Positions 23,141 through 33,826 of a stretch of 64,000 bases of DNA are shown here, one piece after another. The position numbers were made by a program, and so were the translations under genes. The stretch comes from Rossellomorea aquimaris (GTDB taxonomy: Bacteria; Bacillota; Bacilli; Bacillales; Bacillaceae_B): the NCBI RefSeq assembly GCF_003315075.1, contig NZ_QNRJ01000005.1, positions 62,001 through 126,000 on the forward strand. Direction: 5' to 3'. The notes beneath the pieces are model-generated. The model searched no databases. It saw only the letters and a list, made by a program, of their open reading frames with translations, and was not told the DNA's origin. Position 1 is the stretch's first letter. Every line of letters starts with the position of its first letter.

Positions 23141-24013
23141 TTATTTTTTCACACAAAACACCATTCGATCTTTCCCATTGATATCATGGATGACTACTGT
23201 TTCCGCATCGGGGAAGGTCGCGCGCAACATATCGGCTACGATTTCGCCCTGTCCGACTCCGACTTCGAAGCCGATGAGACATTTTTCCTTCATGACCAAC
23301 GGCAGTTCATCCATAAATCTCTTGTACAGATCATAGCCATCTTCCCCGCCAAATAAAGCGAGTTCAGGTTCATGCTCAATGACTACATCGGATAGCGTTT
23401 CACGATCTGTCAGGGGAATATATGGTGGATTCGATAAAAGGATATCGAGCTTGACACCTTCTTTCATTAAAGGCTGCAGTAAGTCCCCTTCAAAAAAGCG
23501 AATCTCAGCTCCGAGCTTCTCACTGTTTTCACGGGCAACTGCCAACGCTTCACGAGAAATATCCACAGCCATCATATCAAGAGGGAAACGATCCGCTTCG
23601 AGCTTCAACGTAATCGCAATCGCTCCACTCCCCGTTCCAACATCAGCAGCCTGCAATGGAGTATCAGCAACATTAAACAGACCCTTCATTTTCTGCAATC
23701 CATAATAGATCAATTCTTCCGTCTCCGGTCTCGGAATCAGCACATGCTCATTCACCACAAACTCCCGGCCATAAAACTCCTCAACCCCAATAATATGCTG
23801 TATCGGCACTCCGCCAACATGCCGGCGGATCCCATCCTGGAATTCTTCCCACTTCTCTAGAGGGACGGACCTCCGCTGTTCTGCCAACAGTTGGGATCGG
23901 GACATCCCTACTACATGCCGCAAATAGATTTCTCCCACATTTTCATCACGGTCATTTTCGACTAAAAAAGAAGAAGCCCATTTTAGGGCTTCAAATATGG
24001 TAACAGACGTCAT
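23141..24013 (-). CDS. prmC: Release factor glutamine methyltransferase PrmC
   Basis: Methylates the Gln of the GGQ motif of release factors using SAM. 290 aa: N-terminal helical substrate-binding domain (1-90), SAM site ADVGTGSGAIAITL (near 122) and the catalytic NPPYIP (near 190). Its ATG overlaps the prfA stop (TAATG), so enzyme and substrate are translationally coupled. The dispersed GGTCCGTCCCT 11-mer lies in frame at 23861-23871 and encodes RSVPL in the variable linker of the N-terminal domain. Confidence 0.95.
   Translation of the reverse strand: MTSVTIFEALKWASSFLVENDRDENVGEIYLRHVVGMSRSQLLAEQRRSVPLEKWEEFQDGIRRHVGGVPIQHIIGVEEFYGREFVVNEHVLIPRPETEELIYYGLQKMKGLFNVADTPLQAADVGTGSGAIAITLKLEADRFPLDMMAVDISREALAVARENSEKLGAEIRFFEGDLLQPLMKEGVKLDILLSNPPYIPLTDRETLSDVVIEHEPELALFGGEDGYDLYKRFMDELPLVMKEKCLIGFEVGVGQGEIVADMLRATFPDAETVVIHDINGKDRMVFCVKK
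23861..23871 (-). repeat. GGTCCGTCCCT 11-mer inside prmC
   Basis: Exact copy within the prmC reading frame (residues RSVPL near position 50). It is the only one of 13 copies that lies in a confident coding sequence. Confidence 0.85.
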
Positions 24014-25083
24014 TATTCTTCCAATCTCTCAAGAAGTTTGGATTGATCCTCGATGATTAATGCATCGATGACTTCATCCATCTTTCCTTCAAGGATTTGG
24101 TCAAGCTTTTGAATCGTCAATCCGATTCGGTGATCCGTTACGCGGTTTTGTGGGAAATTGTACGTACGGATCCGTTCGGAACGGTCACCTGTACCAACGG
24201 CTGATTTACGGTTTGCATCGTATTCAGCTTGAACTTCACGTTGGAATTTATCGTAAACGCGGGCACGCAATACTTTCATTGCCTTTTCTTTGTTCTTGAT
24301 CTGTGACTTTTCATCCTGACATGACACGACTACACCTGTCGGCATGTGAGTCAGACGGACAGCAGACATGGTTGTATTAACACTTTGTCCTCCCGGGCCA
24401 CTGGATGCGAAGGTATCGACACGGATATCTTTGTCGTGAATATCCACTTCGACTTCTTCCGCTTCCGGCAGGCAGGCAACCGTTGCCGTCGATGTATGGA
24501 TACGTCCGCCGGATTCTGTTTCAGGTACACGTTGCACACGGTGTGCCCCGTTTTCGTATTTCATTTTGGAGAATGCGCCATTTCCGTTGATCATGAAGAT
24601 GATCTCTTTATATCCACCAACGCCAGTCGAGTTCGCTTCCATCACTTCGGTCTTCCAACCTTGTGATTCTGCATAACGGCTGTACATACGGTATAAGTCA
24701 CCGGCAAACAGGGCAGCTTCATCTCCACCTGCAGCACCACGTACCTCCATGATTACGTTCTTATCATCGTTCGGGTCTTTCGGAATCAATAATATTTTCA
24801 GACGGGCTTCCAATGCTTCAATTTGTTCTTCAAGCTCGGAAACCTCTTCTTTCACCATTTCACGCATATCAGCATCAAGCTTATCATCCAGCATTGCCTT
24901 AGCGTCTTTAAACTGTCCAGTAAGTTCTTTATATTCTCGATATGCTTCTACCGTTGCTTGGATGTCTGATTGCTCTTTTGAATAATCTCTTAGCTTCTTA
25001 GGGTCATTCACAATTTCTGGATCACTCAATAGTTCATTTAACTTATCATAGCGATCTTCCACTGCTTGTAAACGATCGAACAC
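24013..25083 (-). CDS. prfA: Peptide chain release factor 1
   Basis: RF1 recognises UAA/UAG and releases the peptide at the ribosomal peptidyl transferase centre. 356 aa with the RF1 anticodon-like region ([12 protein letters not shown] follows domain 3) and the catalytic [12 protein letters not shown] (GGQ near 233). The start is GTG, 7 nt after GAGGTG. First gene of the prfA-prmC pair. Confidence 0.97.
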   Translation of the reverse strand: MFDRLQAVEDRYDKLNELLSDPEIVNDPKKLRDYSKEQSDIQATVEAYREYKELTGQFKDAKAMLDDKLDADMREMVKEEVSELEEQIEALEARLKILLIPKDPNDDKNVIMEVRGAAGGDEAALFAGDLYRMYSRYAESQGWKTEVMEANSTGVGGYKEIIFMINGNGAFSKMKYENGAHRVQRVPETESGGRIHTSTATVACLPEAEEVEVDIHDKDIRVDTFASSGPGGQSVNTTMSAVRLTHMPTGVVVSCQDEKSQIKNKEKAMKVLRARVYDKFQREVQAEYDANRKSAVGTGDRSERIRTYNFPQNRVTDHRIGLTIQKLDQILEGKMDEVIDALIIEDQSKLLERLEE

Positions 25084-25199
25084 AGCTATTCACCTCAATT
25101 TTAGTCCATAACAGTCTAATTATATTATACGGTGTATGTAAACACAAGGAAGATCGGGGATAAGTAGAAGGCATAAGCGGGTGGATTTTATGTAGAAGG

Positions 25200-25222
25200 T
25201 AAGCAGGTCAGTCTCCAGACCT
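25200..25222. terminator. Hairpin between prfA and the lipoprotein gene
   Basis: A 9-bp stem (AAGCAGGTC / GACCTGCTT, 8-nt loop). The T-tract is on the plus side, so it is a weak terminator for the minus-strand lipoprotein gene. Confidence 0.5.
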
Positions 25223-25235
25223 GCTTGCACTTTTT

Positions 25236-25688
25236 TTATCTTTCGGTGATTTTCACATTTATATCGTATTTTGGAATGGCTTTCTCCAGTCTCTCTTTTA
25301 ACATCGCTTCTTCTTTATCCGTCTCAGCCATACTCATTTCATTTTGGGTATGGGCCGTCACCCACATTTGTTCGCCATTGATCCACACTTCATCTGGTTC
25401 AAAATTGGAATACTCCTTCACAACCTCACGTGCTTTGTCTTCATACACACCCGTTGTCGTCGATGTTGTGCCGGGTGAATTCGTCAGGTTTGGAAAATTC
25501 GGGTTTTCATTTGTCGTGTTTCGGACGATTTTATCTTGACGATCATTTTGATCATCTTTTCGATTATCAATGAATCGTGTTCCATTTTGATCCTCGTGCC
25601 TACCGAATTCGGATTCCTGGTTCACTCCACACGCGGTGATTAAAATGAAGAATAACGTAAAGGATAATACTAATACTAGTTTTTTCAT
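25236..25688 (-). CDS. Sporulation-type lipoprotein (YhcN/YlaJ-like)
   Basis: A 150-aa secreted lipoprotein: signal peptide MKKLVLVLSFTLFFILITAC with the lipobox LITAC, then a low-complexity Asn/Asp-rich linker (about 25-80) and a folded domain with AREVVKEYSNFEPDEVWINGE and a C-terminal AIPKYDINVKITER. The YhcN/YlaJ resemblance (spore-membrane lipoproteins) is by domain style and is not certain. AGGAGG lies 9 nt before the ATG; a longer frame upstream lacks an RBS. Confidence 0.7.
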   Translation of the reverse strand: MKKLVLVLSFTLFFILITACGVNQESEFGRHEDQNGTRFIDNRKDDQNDRQDKIVRNTTNENPNFPNLTNSPGTTSTTTGVYEDKAREVVKEYSNFEPDEVWINGEQMWVTAHTQNEMSMAETDKEEAMLKERLEKAIPKYDINVKITER

Positions 25689-25814
25689 GCTTTTACACCT
25701 CCTGTTTTTAGGATTTCCCACAGGAAAGTGCTTATGCACATAAAAGCGGAGACAAGTGTTAGGAGAGCCGGCAGAGAATCTTTGCCCAATTTCCTTTACA
25801 TCCTGAACTTCAAA

Positions 25815-25851
25815 TAAAAAAACAAAGCCACATACCCATGACTTTGTTTTC
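25815..25851 (-). terminator. Terminator after tdk
   Basis: AAAACAAAG / CTTTGTTTT arms around a 14-nt loop with T-tract, directly after the tdk stop. Confidence 0.75.
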
Positions 25852-25861
25852 TGATCATTAT

Positions 25862-26473
25862 TTATACTTCCTTCACCATATCAGGTGTTACGCTCATTCC
25901 AGTCGGAACTTCATGGTGATGACGGCATCTTGGCTCATAAGCTTCAGACGCACCCACCAGGATGACGGGATCATCGTAGCAAGCTGGTTCGCCATTGATT
26001 AATCGTTGTGTTCGACTTGCAGGAGAGCCGCATACTGCACAAACGGCTTGAAGTTTTGTCACTTGCTCGGCAATGGACAATAATTCCGGCATCGGACCGA
26101 ATGGTTCTCCGCGGAAATCCTGATCAAGTCCTGCGAGGATGACACGGTATCCACTGTTTGCTAATTTTTGGACGACCTCTACAATGCCTTCGTCAAAAAA
26201 TTGAACCTCATCAATAGCAATGACATCCACCTCTGGATTCAGGTCATCGAGGATCACATGTGAACCCTCGACTGCTTTGGCGATGACAGAGGTACCATTA
26301 TGAGATACAACCGACTCATCACTATAGCGATTATCTAGCTTTGGCTTATACACTGCAATTTCCTGTTTAGCAAATTGAGTGCGTCTTACCCGGCGGATCA
26401 GTTCCTCGGATTTCCCTGAGAACATGCTGCCGCAAATGACTTCTACCCAACCCGTTTGTTTCATGACATACAC
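25862..26473 (-). CDS. tdk: Thymidine kinase
   Basis: Salvage kinase (thymidine + ATP to dTMP), 203 aa, type II family. P-loop [14 protein letters not shown] (about 16-29), [10 protein letters not shown] Walker B, and the zinc-binding C-terminal domain with CAVCGSPA and CRHHHE. The start is GTG, 7 nt after GGAGAGG, matching the MYIMK start of B. subtilis Tdk; an ATG three codons in is an alternative. Confidence 0.95.
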   Translation of the reverse strand: MYVMKQTGWVEVICGSMFSGKSEELIRRVRRTQFAKQEIAVYKPKLDNRYSDESVVSHNGTSVIAKAVEGSHVILDDLNPEVDVIAIDEVQFFDEGIVEVVQKLANSGYRVILAGLDQDFRGEPFGPMPELLSIAEQVTKLQAVCAVCGSPASRTQRLINGEPACYDDPVILVGASEAYEPRCRHHHEVPTGMSVTPDMVKEV

Positions 26474-26604
26474 GAAAGCGCCTCTCCTTCCTTTTGCAAT
26501 ATTCTATAATTAAACAGCCTGACTGTTAGGATAAACGGACTACTCTTATAGTTAAAGCATTCCTTTATGTACGGGAAAAATGCTCAGAATCCTGTAATTT
26601 GGCA

Positions 26605-26642
26605 GAAAAAAAGAGGCACAGCTCAATTGGAACTGCCTCTAT
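26605..26642 (-). terminator. Second hairpin terminator after rpmE
   Basis: AGAGGCAG / CTGTGCCTCT arms with a 7-nt T-tract on the minus strand. It follows another terminator 30 nt upstream and lies within the 312-nt rpmE-tdk spacer, which holds no gene. Confidence 0.75.
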
Positions 26643-26669
26643 TTCTTCAACCATTTGCTTTAAAAAGAA

Positions 26670-26708
26670 TAAAAAACAGGCAAGCATGAAGATCCTTGCC
26701 TGTTTTTC
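26670..26708 (-). terminator. First terminator after rpmE
   Basis: A 13-bp stem (AAAAACAGGCAAG / CTTGCCTGTTTTT, 10-nt loop). Confidence 0.88.
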
Positions 26709-26785
26709 TAATAGAAGAGAAGGGCCAATCTCATATATTTATGCCTTACGCACAAAGAAATTCGATATGACCTTTCATCTCTTCA

Positions 26786-26998
26786 TTATTGTTGTTGATT
26801 TTTAAGACCGTATTTTTTGTTGAAACGGTCAACACGTCCACCAGCGTCAGCGAATTTCTGACGTCCTGTGTAGAATGGATGGCATTCAGAACATACCTCA
26901 ACGCGCATTTCTTCCGCTACAGAACCAGTTTCAAATTCGTTACCGCAAGCACAGCTAACTTTGATCGTGTTGTACTTAGGATGAATTCCTGATTTCAT
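26786..26998 (-). CDS. rpmE: 50S ribosomal protein L31 (zinc-binding type)
   Basis: A 70-aa L31 with the zinc ligands of the C+ form: CAC in [12 protein letters not shown] and the CxxC in [11 protein letters not shown]. The chosen ATG (MKSGIHP) lies 9 nt after GGAAGGAG; an in-frame ATG three codons earlier touches the RBS. In Bacillus the C- paralogue (RpmE2) replaces it under zinc starvation; no Zur box is evident here. Confidence 0.96.
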   Translation of the reverse strand: MKSGIHPKYNTIKVSCACGNEFETGSVAEEMRVEVCSECHPFYTGRQKFADAGGRVDRFNKKYGLKNQQQ

Positions 26999-27131
26999 TT
27001 CTTTCATCTCCTTCCGCCCTGAATCATCTGAGACAGAGTAATTTATTACGAAGATATATGTGATATGAGCATAAGCATGAGAGTTATAGCCAGCCCCTTA
27101 CCACATCCATTTTTTAAAACACATTGACACT

Positions 27132-27160
27132 ATTATAACAAGGACAAGTGATATTTGCAA
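27132..27160 (-). promoter_or_regulatory. SigA promoter of rpmE
   Basis: TTGCAA, 17-nt spacer, TATAAT on the minus strand. The predicted leader is about 125 nt, long enough for an L31 leader structure, which I could not confirm. No terminator separates rho from this promoter. Confidence 0.75.
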
Positions 27161-27210
27161 CCTGAAAAATTGGAAGTTACAGACATAGCACCAATCATTC
27201 GAATACTAGA

Positions 27211-28476
27211 TTAACGCTTCTTCGACTCTTCTGTCAACACATTGAAAAACTCTTCATTCGTCTTCGATTGCTTCAGCTTGCGCATAAGCTTCTCAGCGAA
27301 ATCAGGCTGATCGGACATCGCTTTGCGAATCGCCCACAGCTTTTCAAGATGATCCGGTTTGATGAGAAGTTCTTCACGACGAGTTCCGGAACGACGGATG
27401 TCGATGGCCGGAAAGATTCGTCGCTCAGCAAGAGAACGATCAAGATGAAGTTCCAGGTTCCCTGTTCCTTTGAACTCTTCATAAATGACATCGTCCATAC
27501 GGGACCCTGTATCCACTAACGCTGTCGCCAGGACCGTCAAGCTTCCGCCTTCTTCAATGTTACGTGCAGCACCAAAGAATCGTTTCGGGCGATGGAACGC
27601 AGCCGGATCGATACCACCGGAAAGAGTTCGTCCACTTGGCGGGATGACCAGGTTATAAGCACGGGCCAAACGAGTGATACTATCCATCAGGATAATGACA
27701 TCACGCTTGTGCTCCACTAAACGCATGGCGCGCTCAAGAACGAGTTCTGCCACTTTGATGTGGTTTTCCGGCACTTCATCGAATGTTGAGCTTACGACTT
27801 CTGCTTCAACCGAACGTTCGATATCCGTTACTTCCTCTGGACGCTCATCGATCAGAAGGATGATTAGTTCCGCTTCAGGATGATTCGTCGTGATCGAGTT
27901 CGCGATTTCTTTGATCAGCATCGTCTTACCAGCTTTAGGTGGTGCTACGACTAATCCACGTTGTCCAAAACCGACAGGAGCTATAAGATCCATGATTCGC
28001 GTGGAGATTTTGTTTGGTGTTGTTTCAAGTTTCATTTGACGGTCAGGATATAAAGGCGTGAGACCTGGGAAATGAACACGTTCTTTCGCAGATTCAGGCT
28101 CTTCTCCATTGACCATTTCTACATGAAGCAGACCGAAATAACGCTCGTTTTCCTTCGGAGGGCGCACTTTCCCCGATACCTTATCCCCGTTACGAAGGTC
28201 GAAACGGCGGATTTGTGATGCAGAAATATAAATATCCTCAGAGCTTGGAGAATAGTTGATCGGTCGTAAGAAACCGAATCCTTCTGATTGGATGATTTCA
28301 AGAACACCTTCCATAAAGAAGAAGCCTTCTTGTTCTGCACGAACTTTAAGGATAGCGAAAATCAATTCTTTTTTTGTTAATTTACTATAATAAGAAACTT
28401 TGTATTGTTTGGCTAGCTCGTAAAGCTCTTTAAGCTTCATATTTTCTAAGCTAGAGATTGTTAACTCTTCCATCAT
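27211..28476 (-). CDS. rho: Transcription termination factor Rho
   Basis: Hexameric RNA helicase that ends untranslated transcripts; in Bacillus it limits pervasive antisense transcription. 421 aa: N-terminal helical domain ([15 protein letters not shown]), cold-shock-like RNA-binding fold with GFGFLR near 65, Walker [10 protein letters not shown] near 178, LIDERPEEV, and the Q/R-loop region. The start codon is ATG with a weak RBS. The spacer upstream is filled by a composite repeat. Confidence 0.97.
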   Translation of the reverse strand: MMEELTISSLENMKLKELYELAKQYKVSYYSKLTKKELIFAILKVRAEQEGFFFMEGVLEIIQSEGFGFLRPINYSPSSEDIYISASQIRRFDLRNGDKVSGKVRPPKENERYFGLLHVEMVNGEEPESAKERVHFPGLTPLYPDRQMKLETTPNKISTRIMDLIAPVGFGQRGLVVAPPKAGKTMLIKEIANSITTNHPEAELIILLIDERPEEVTDIERSVEAEVVSSTFDEVPENHIKVAELVLERAMRLVEHKRDVIILMDSITRLARAYNLVIPPSGRTLSGGIDPAAFHRPKRFFGAARNIEEGGSLTVLATALVDTGSRMDDVIYEEFKGTGNLELHLDRSLAERRIFPAIDIRRSGTRREELLIKPDHLEKLWAIRKAMSDQPDFAEKLMRKLKQSKTNEEFFNVLTEESKKR

Positions 28477-28547
28477 GACACCACGCTTTATTAATTTGTC
28501 CTACTTTAAAATAAAACTTTGTTGTTATTTTTCACAAGAGAGTAGAG

Positions 28548-28800
28548 GTTGATTTCCGCTGCAGGATGCTCGCTTTCCGCGGGGCGTGAGTTGAGCCTCC
28601 TCGGGCTGCGCCCTGTGGGGTCTCAACTGTCTAGCTCCGGCGGCTAGCCCCTCGAGGTCATAAGCTAAATGGTCCATGAAGGCAAAGAACGCCTTCCCGG
28701 CCCATTCATCTTATGCTTGTCGGGGCTGTGCGAGCCGCCTCCGTTTTTCGTACTTTCCCGCTATTCCCGCAGGAGTCGAGCACCTTCCGCTACAATCAAC
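28548..28800. repeat. Element A copy 2 with element B in its centre (253 bp)
   Basis: Starts GTTGATTTCCGCTGCAGGAT and ends ACAATCAAC. Between the two halves of element A (after the GTTGAG/CTCAAC inner stem) lies element B (about 28632-28747), with arms CGGCGGCTAGCCCC / GGGGCTGTGCGAGCCGCC and a CATAAGCT...GCTTATG-type hairpin. It fills the spacer upstream of rho; the rest of 28477-29020 shows no gene. Confidence 0.85.
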
Positions 28801-29019
28801 TTTGTTATATTCTCTTTCACAAATAAATACTATCTTTTAGAAAAGAGCCAAATATGGGTAGATTTTTCTAAAAATGAAGAAATATGTTGAAGCATAAATT
28901 AATAGAAAAAATGCTGAAGATAAAACCTTATCTATTGTAACCATACTTTTAATGAAGAATCAATGACTGGGTAAAAAAAGGAAGGTAATTTTGTAGATAG
29001 GCAGCATTTTTTCACCTAT

Positions 29020-29094
29020 GAAGAAAAAAAGTGAGTGATAAGAGTGGTCATGGGCAGAAATGGTAAGACACTCTGCCCATCCCTCATCTCTTAT
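29020..29094 (-). terminator. Long nested hairpin after glpX
   Basis: Inner stem GGGCAGA / TCTGCCC and outer stem AATAAGAG / CTCTTAT, followed about 12 nt later on the minus strand by an 8-nt T-tract. Probably the glpX terminator; the gap before the T-tract is longer than usual. Confidence 0.6.
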
Positions 29095-29137
29095 TAAGAA
29101 GAGTTGGTTTCTCTCTCATGTTACGTATATCTATTTA

Positions 29138-30100
29138 TTATCTCATGACCAGGTTTGGTTTTTTCTGAAGACTGTGGCGGCCGTCTATGAAGCGAACGGT
29201 ACCGGATTTGGCACGCATAACGACAGAATGAGTCAAGCCGTATGTCCCTTTAAGCTGAACACCTCTTAACAGTTCGCCGTCTGTTACACCTGTTGCCGCA
29301 AAGATCGCATCGTCACCGCATACGAGGTCTTCCATTCGAAGGATCTTGTCCACATCCAGCCCCATGCTGATACAGCGCTCGAGTTCGGCGTCGTTCTGTG
29401 GTAAAAGCTTTCCTTGAATTTCTCCGCCTAAGCATTTCAGCGCAACGGCAGCTAGTACTCCCTCTGGAGCGCCACCGGATCCGAATAAAATATCGACACC
29501 CGTATGATCGAATGCCGTGTTCATAGCTCCTGCTACGTCACCATCATTGATCAGCTTGATGCGGGCCCCTGCTTCTCTCAGCTGTTGGATGATATGCTCA
29601 TGACGAGGACGATTCAAGACCGTTGCCACTACGTCTTCGATATCCTTGTTCTTTGCTTTCGCAACGGCTTTCAGATTATCGATAACAGAAGCGTTGATAT
29701 CGATTTCCCCGACCGCTTCTGGTCCAACTGCGATTTTATCCATATACATATCCGGTGCGTTCAGTAGGTTTCCGTGGTCTGCCACCGCGAGTACCGCCAG
29801 TGCATTCCAGCCTCCGGAAGCAACGATGTTCGTTCCTTCCAACGGATCGACGGCCACATCTACACGTGGACCATAGCCTGTCCCTAGTTTCTCACCGATA
29901 TAAAGCATTGGAGCTTCATCCATTTCACCTTCACCGATGACAACTGTTCCCTTCATCGGTACTGTATCGAATACATCGCGCATGGCAGAGGTTGCAGCAT
30001 CATCTGCTTCATCCTTCTTACCGCGACCCATCCAGCGAGCCGATGCAAGGGCAGCCCCTTCTGTTACTCGAACAAGCTCCATTGATAAACTTCTTTCCAT
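29138..30100 (-). CDS. glpX: Fructose-1,6-bisphosphatase class II (GlpX)
   Basis: Gluconeogenic phosphatase converting fructose 1,6-bisphosphate to fructose 6-phosphate. 320 aa with the class II metal-site motifs [11 protein letters not shown] (near 57), DPLEGTN (near 87) and [16 protein letters not shown] (near 190). RBS GGGAGG lies 8 nt before the ATG. The genomic order glpX-rho-rpmE is conserved in Bacillus. Confidence 0.96.
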   Translation of the reverse strand: MERSLSMELVRVTEGAALASARWMGRGKKDEADDAATSAMRDVFDTVPMKGTVVIGEGEMDEAPMLYIGEKLGTGYGPRVDVAVDPLEGTNIVASGGWNALAVLAVADHGNLLNAPDMYMDKIAVGPEAVGEIDINASVIDNLKAVAKAKNKDIEDVVATVLNRPRHEHIIQQLREAGARIKLINDGDVAGAMNTAFDHTGVDILFGSGGAPEGVLAAVALKCLGGEIQGKLLPQNDAELERCISMGLDVDKILRMEDLVCGDDAIFAATGVTDGELLRGVQLKGTYGLTHSVVMRAKSGTVRFIDGRHSLQKKPNLVMR

Positions 30101-30295
30101 GTATATAGCCTCCCGTAATCCCTTTTGTTTTACAATAATCTTGAATTGTATAACATATTAACAGATTTATTGTAACACATTGAAACGTTTAGAGAGACTT
30201 TTTTTCGAAAAAAGTAGGACACAATGGTTCGTTTAGGTAGAAAAGAACTGGTCATACTGGAAATATTTAATGAAATCCTTAAAAAGCGAGTAGTG

Positions 30296-30547
30296 GTTGA
30301 TTTCCGCTCCAGGTGCTCGCTTTCCGCGGGGCGTGAGTTGAGCCTCCTCGGGCTTTGCCCTGTGGGGTCTCACCTGTCCAGCTCCGGCGGCTAGCCCCTC
30401 GAGGTCATAAGCTAAATGGCCCAAGAAGGCAAAGAACGCCTTCTCGGTCCATTCATCTTATGCTTGTCGGGGCTGTGCGAGCCGCCTCCTCTTTTCTTAC
30501 TTTCCCGCTATTCCCGCAGGAGTCGAGCACCTTCCGCTCCAATCAAC
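30296..30547. repeat. Element A copy 3 with element B in its centre (252 bp)
   Basis: GTTGATTTCCGCTCCAGGTG at the left end and CTCCAATCAAC at the right. Element B (about 30378-30494) is nested at the same point and in the same orientation as in copy 2. It lies between glpX and murAB; 30101-30295 holds only the glpX upstream region. Confidence 0.85.
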
Positions 30548-30619
30548 TTAGTTTATTGCTTTTCATAAAATAATTTAAAACAACAATTTCTTGAAAAATT
30601 TTCAAAACGTTTTACGAAA

Positions 30620-31903
30620 CTACGACTTCATCTGCTCCAGTTCTTCGGCGGACATTTTTTCACGCCAGATGGTTGCGCCCAGGCCTTCGAGTTTGGCGAC
30701 GAGGTCGCTGTAGCCGCGGTCGATGTGTTCGAGGCCGGTTACTTCTGTGATTCCTTCTGCCATTAGGCCGGCGATGACAAGGGCCGCTCCTGCACGGAGG
30801 TCACTTGCTTTCACTTTGGCACCTTGTAATTGTACAGGTCCATTGACGATGGCGGAGCGACCTTCCACCTTGATCGTCGCATTCATTCTTCTCAGTTCAT
30901 CGATATGCTTGAAGCGGGCTGAATAGATCGTGTCCGTTACGACAGCAGAACCTTCTGCCCTGTTCAATAATGTCGTGAACGGCTGCTGCAGATCTGTCGG
31001 GAATCCTGGATACACCAATGTTTTCACATCAACGGATTTGAGCTTGTCCGCTCTTCCGATGTAGATCTGGTCGTCATTTGTTTCAACGGGTACGCCCATT
31101 TCACGCAGCTTGGCGATGACTGATTCCATATGTAATGGGATAACGTTGTCAACGAGCACGCCTTTACCGACGGCTGCTGCAAGGATCATGAACGTTCCTG
31201 CTTCAATGCGGTCAGGAATGATTGTGTGACGGCAGCCATGAAGCTCGTCTACACCATCAATACGGATCACGTCCGTTCCCGCTCCTTTGATCTTCGCGCC
31301 CATATTACTTAGTAAAGTAGCTACGTCGATGATCTCAGGTTCCTTTGCCGCATTTTCAATGATCGTTCTGCCTTTTGCGCGTACAGCGGCAAGCATAATG
31401 TTAATGGTTGCTCCTACACTGACTACATCAAGATAGATGCGGGCACCCCTTAATTCATCGGCACGCAAATAAATCGCACCCTGTTCATTCGTCACTTCTG
31501 CTCCAAGAGCCTCGAAGCCTTTAATGTGTTGATCAATCGGACGTGGACCTAGGTGACACCCACCCGGTAATCCGATGACCGCTTTTTTGAATCGTCCAAG
31601 CATCGCTCCCATTAAATAATAAGAAGCACGAAGCTTTTTCACCTTCCCGCTAGGTAAAGGCATGGACACCATTTGACTTGGATCTACATTCATATCCCCA
31701 TCTTCCAGGTTGACTGAACCACCGATCTCTTCTAAAAGATCTTTCAGTGTCTGTACATCAGAGATGTCTGGTAACCCTTCGATTGTGACTGGTGAATCAG
31801 CAAGAATGGTTGCCGGGATCAAGGCTACCGCACTATTTTTGGCCCCACTGACTTTAATGGTTCCTTCAAGGGGATAACCTCCTGCAATTTTTAACTTTTC
31901 CAT
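30620..31903 (-). CDS. murAB: UDP-N-acetylglucosamine 1-carboxyvinyltransferase (MurAB/MurZ)
   Basis: Second MurA paralogue of the window, 427 aa, catalysing the same PEP-dependent step. Catalytic loop [15 protein letters not shown] (Cys near 117), SGAKNSAV, and [15 protein letters not shown] lies 6 nt before the ATG (MEKLKIAGG); upstream in-frame codons are not conserved. In low-GC Gram-positives the AA form is usually the main enzyme and the AB form is auxiliary; which dominates here is unknown. Confidence 0.96.
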   Translation of the reverse strand: MEKLKIAGGYPLEGTIKVSGAKNSAVALIPATILADSPVTIEGLPDISDVQTLKDLLEEIGGSVNLEDGDMNVDPSQMVSMPLPSGKVKKLRASYYLMGAMLGRFKKAVIGLPGGCHLGPRPIDQHIKGFEALGAEVTNEQGAIYLRADELRGARIYLDVVSVGATINIMLAAVRAKGRTIIENAAKEPEIIDVATLLSNMGAKIKGAGTDVIRIDGVDELHGCRHTIIPDRIEAGTFMILAAAVGKGVLVDNVIPLHMESVIAKLREMGVPVETNDDQIYIGRADKLKSVDVKTLVYPGFPTDLQQPFTTLLNRAEGSAVVTDTIYSARFKHIDELRRMNATIKVEGRSAIVNGPVQLQGAKVKASDLRAGAALVIAGLMAEGITEVTGLEHIDRGYSDLVAKLEGLGATIWREKMSAEELEQMKS

Positions 31904-32093
31904 ATTAAACTCCCTTCCACTGTTCATTGATGAGGAAGCCCCAATGGCTGTCAGACTCCGCACACCAAAAACAAAAAGGATTATTTTTCCAATAGAAGAC
32001 GTTCTAAGAGGTATTGTCTACTAGTGTATACATAATTCGTCAAAACATGTATAGGATAAAAGAATTTTTTTTGCTAGACCAATTGACTTAAAA

Positions 32094-32735
32094 TTAGCGG
32101 TTGTTCCAATCATTCAGGAATGCGTCGATTCCTTTATCCGTAAGAGGATGATGGAACAATTGCTTCAACACTTTCAGAGGAACGGTCGCAATATGCGCCC
32201 CTCTTAAAGCAGCTTCTGTAATATGCTGTGGATGGCGGGTCGATGCCGCAATGATTTCTGTTTCCAGGCCGTGAATCGCAAAGATTTCAGCGATCTTGGA
32301 TACAAGCTCGAGACCGTCATGACCGATATCATCTAATCTTCCTAAAAAAGGCGAAACATACGTCGCTCCAGCACGAGCCGCTAAAAGCGCCTGATTCGCA
32401 CTGAAAATCAGCGTGACATTTGTCTTAATTCCTTCTTTAGCAAAAGTAGATGTCGCTTTCAATCCGTCCGGCGTCATCGGAAGCTTAACCGTAATGTTGG
32501 GCGCGATCTTCGCAAGCTCCCTGCCCTCTTTGATCATTCCTTCAGCGTCTGTCGCGATGACTTCAGCGCTTACAGAACCAGGGACTAATTCCGTGATTTC
32601 TTTTAAACGGTCTTCAAATGTCACGTTTTTTTCTTTCGCTACAAGCGACGGATTCGTTGTCACTCCTGAAAGAATACCCCATTCAAATGCTTCTTGAATT
32701 TCACTCATGTTTGCTGTGTCTATGAAAAATTTCAT
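32094..32735 (-). CDS. tal: Transaldolase (short, MipB/TalC type)
   Basis: A 213-aa TIM-barrel transaldolase/fructose-6-phosphate aldolase. The start [13 protein letters not shown], the Schiff-base lysine in ITVKLPMT (near 83), [16 protein letters not shown] and [11 protein letters not shown] are all present. B. subtilis YwjH of this subgroup has transaldolase activity, exchanging dihydroxyacetone units in the pentose phosphate pathway. The ATG follows GGGGTAGAGG. Confidence 0.93.
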   Translation of the reverse strand: MKFFIDTANMSEIQEAFEWGILSGVTTNPSLVAKEKNVTFEDRLKEITELVPGSVSAEVIATDAEGMIKEGRELAKIAPNITVKLPMTPDGLKATSTFAKEGIKTNVTLIFSANQALLAARAGATYVSPFLGRLDDIGHDGLELVSKIAEIFAIHGLETEIIAASTRHPQHITEAALRGAHIATVPLKVLKQLFHHPLTDKGIDAFLNDWNNR

Positions 32736-32784
32736 TACCTCTACCCCATTTTCGACAAAATTTTCAATCATCTTTTAATGAACG

Positions 32785-32840
32785 GAAGGGACTGACCCAA
32801 AAAGGTATCAAACCTCTCCTGGTGCCAGTCCCATCCTACC
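32785..32840 (-). terminator. Probable terminator between fbaA and tal
   Basis: Arms GGGACTG / CAGTCCC enclose AGAGGT-TTGAT-ACCTTTTT on the minus strand, so a small hairpin with T-tract sits within a larger inverted repeat. The outer GGGACTGGCACC part resembles the GGCACC repeats at 47 and 48 kb. Confidence 0.5.
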
Positions 32841-32911
32841 GCTTCATTCTTTTTCTACCACATTCGGAAAGCCTGTAATCTACACGCAAGGACTTTCCAA
32901 ACATTACCTAT

Positions 32912-33772
32912 CTATTTAGCTTGGTTAGAAGAACCAAATTCGCGCATTTTGCCAGCAACTGTCGTTTTGATCGCTTCACGGGCAGGACCCATGTATTTAC
33001 GTGGATCATATACTTCAGTGTCAGCTGCAAGTACTTCACGTACCGCTTTAGCTGAAGCAATTTGGTTTTCAGTGTTTACGTTGATTTTGGCTGTTCCGAA
33101 AGAAATCGCTTTTTGGATGTCTTTTGTCGGAATTCCAGTACCACCGTGAAGTACTAGAGGTACTCCAGCCGCTGCACCGATCTCTTCCATTTCTTTGAAT
33201 CCAAGATTCGGTTCACCTTTGTAAGGGCCGTGAACAGAACCAAGTGCAGGTGCCAGTGTATCGATACCAGTACGCTCTACTAATTCTTGACACTCTTTAG
33301 GATCTGCATAGATAACGCCATCTGCTATTACGTCATCCTCTTGTCCACCAACAGTTCCAAGCTCAGCTTCAACAGAAACACCTTTAGAGTGAGCATATTC
33401 AACCACTTTAGAAGTGATTTCAATGTTTTCCTCGAAAGGACCGTGAGAAGCGTCGATCATGACAGAAGTGAAACCTGCATCGATTGCTTCTTTACATTTG
33501 TCATAGCTTGAACCGTGGTCTAAGTGAATCGCAACAGGTACTGTGATGTTCAGGTCTTCCATAAGACCTTCGACCATTTTTACAACTGTTTTGAAGCCGC
33601 TCATGTAACGGGCTGCCCCTTCAGAAACACCAAGGATGACAGGTGATTTTTCTTCTTCTGCAGCTTGTAGGATCGCTTGAGTGAACTCAAGGTTATTCAG
33701 GTTGAATTGACCTACCGCATAGCTGTTTTCTTTTGCTTGAATTAGCATGTCTTTCATTGAAACTAAAGGCAT
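32912..33772 (-). CDS. fbaA: Fructose-bisphosphate aldolase class II
   Basis: Zn-dependent glycolytic aldolase, 286 aa. Metal and substrate motifs: HLDHGSS (near 83), [26 protein letters not shown] and LHGGTGIP (near 208). AGGAGG lies before the ATG. It follows spo0F in the conserved spo0F-fbaA-tal order. Confidence 0.97.
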   Translation of the reverse strand: MPLVSMKDMLIQAKENSYAVGQFNLNNLEFTQAILQAAEEEKSPVILGVSEGAARYMSGFKTVVKMVEGLMEDLNITVPVAIHLDHGSSYDKCKEAIDAGFTSVMIDASHGPFEENIEITSKVVEYAHSKGVSVEAELGTVGGQEDDVIADGVIYADPKECQELVERTGIDTLAPALGSVHGPYKGEPNLGFKEMEEIGAAAGVPLVLHGGTGIPTKDIQKAISFGTAKINVNTENQIASAKAVREVLAADTEVYDPRKYMGPAREAIKTTVAGKMREFGSSNQAK

Positions 33773-33826
33773 AGTAATTTCCTCCTTCTATTCAGTCAGT
33801 GAACCATTCTAGTAGAAATGGCGGTG

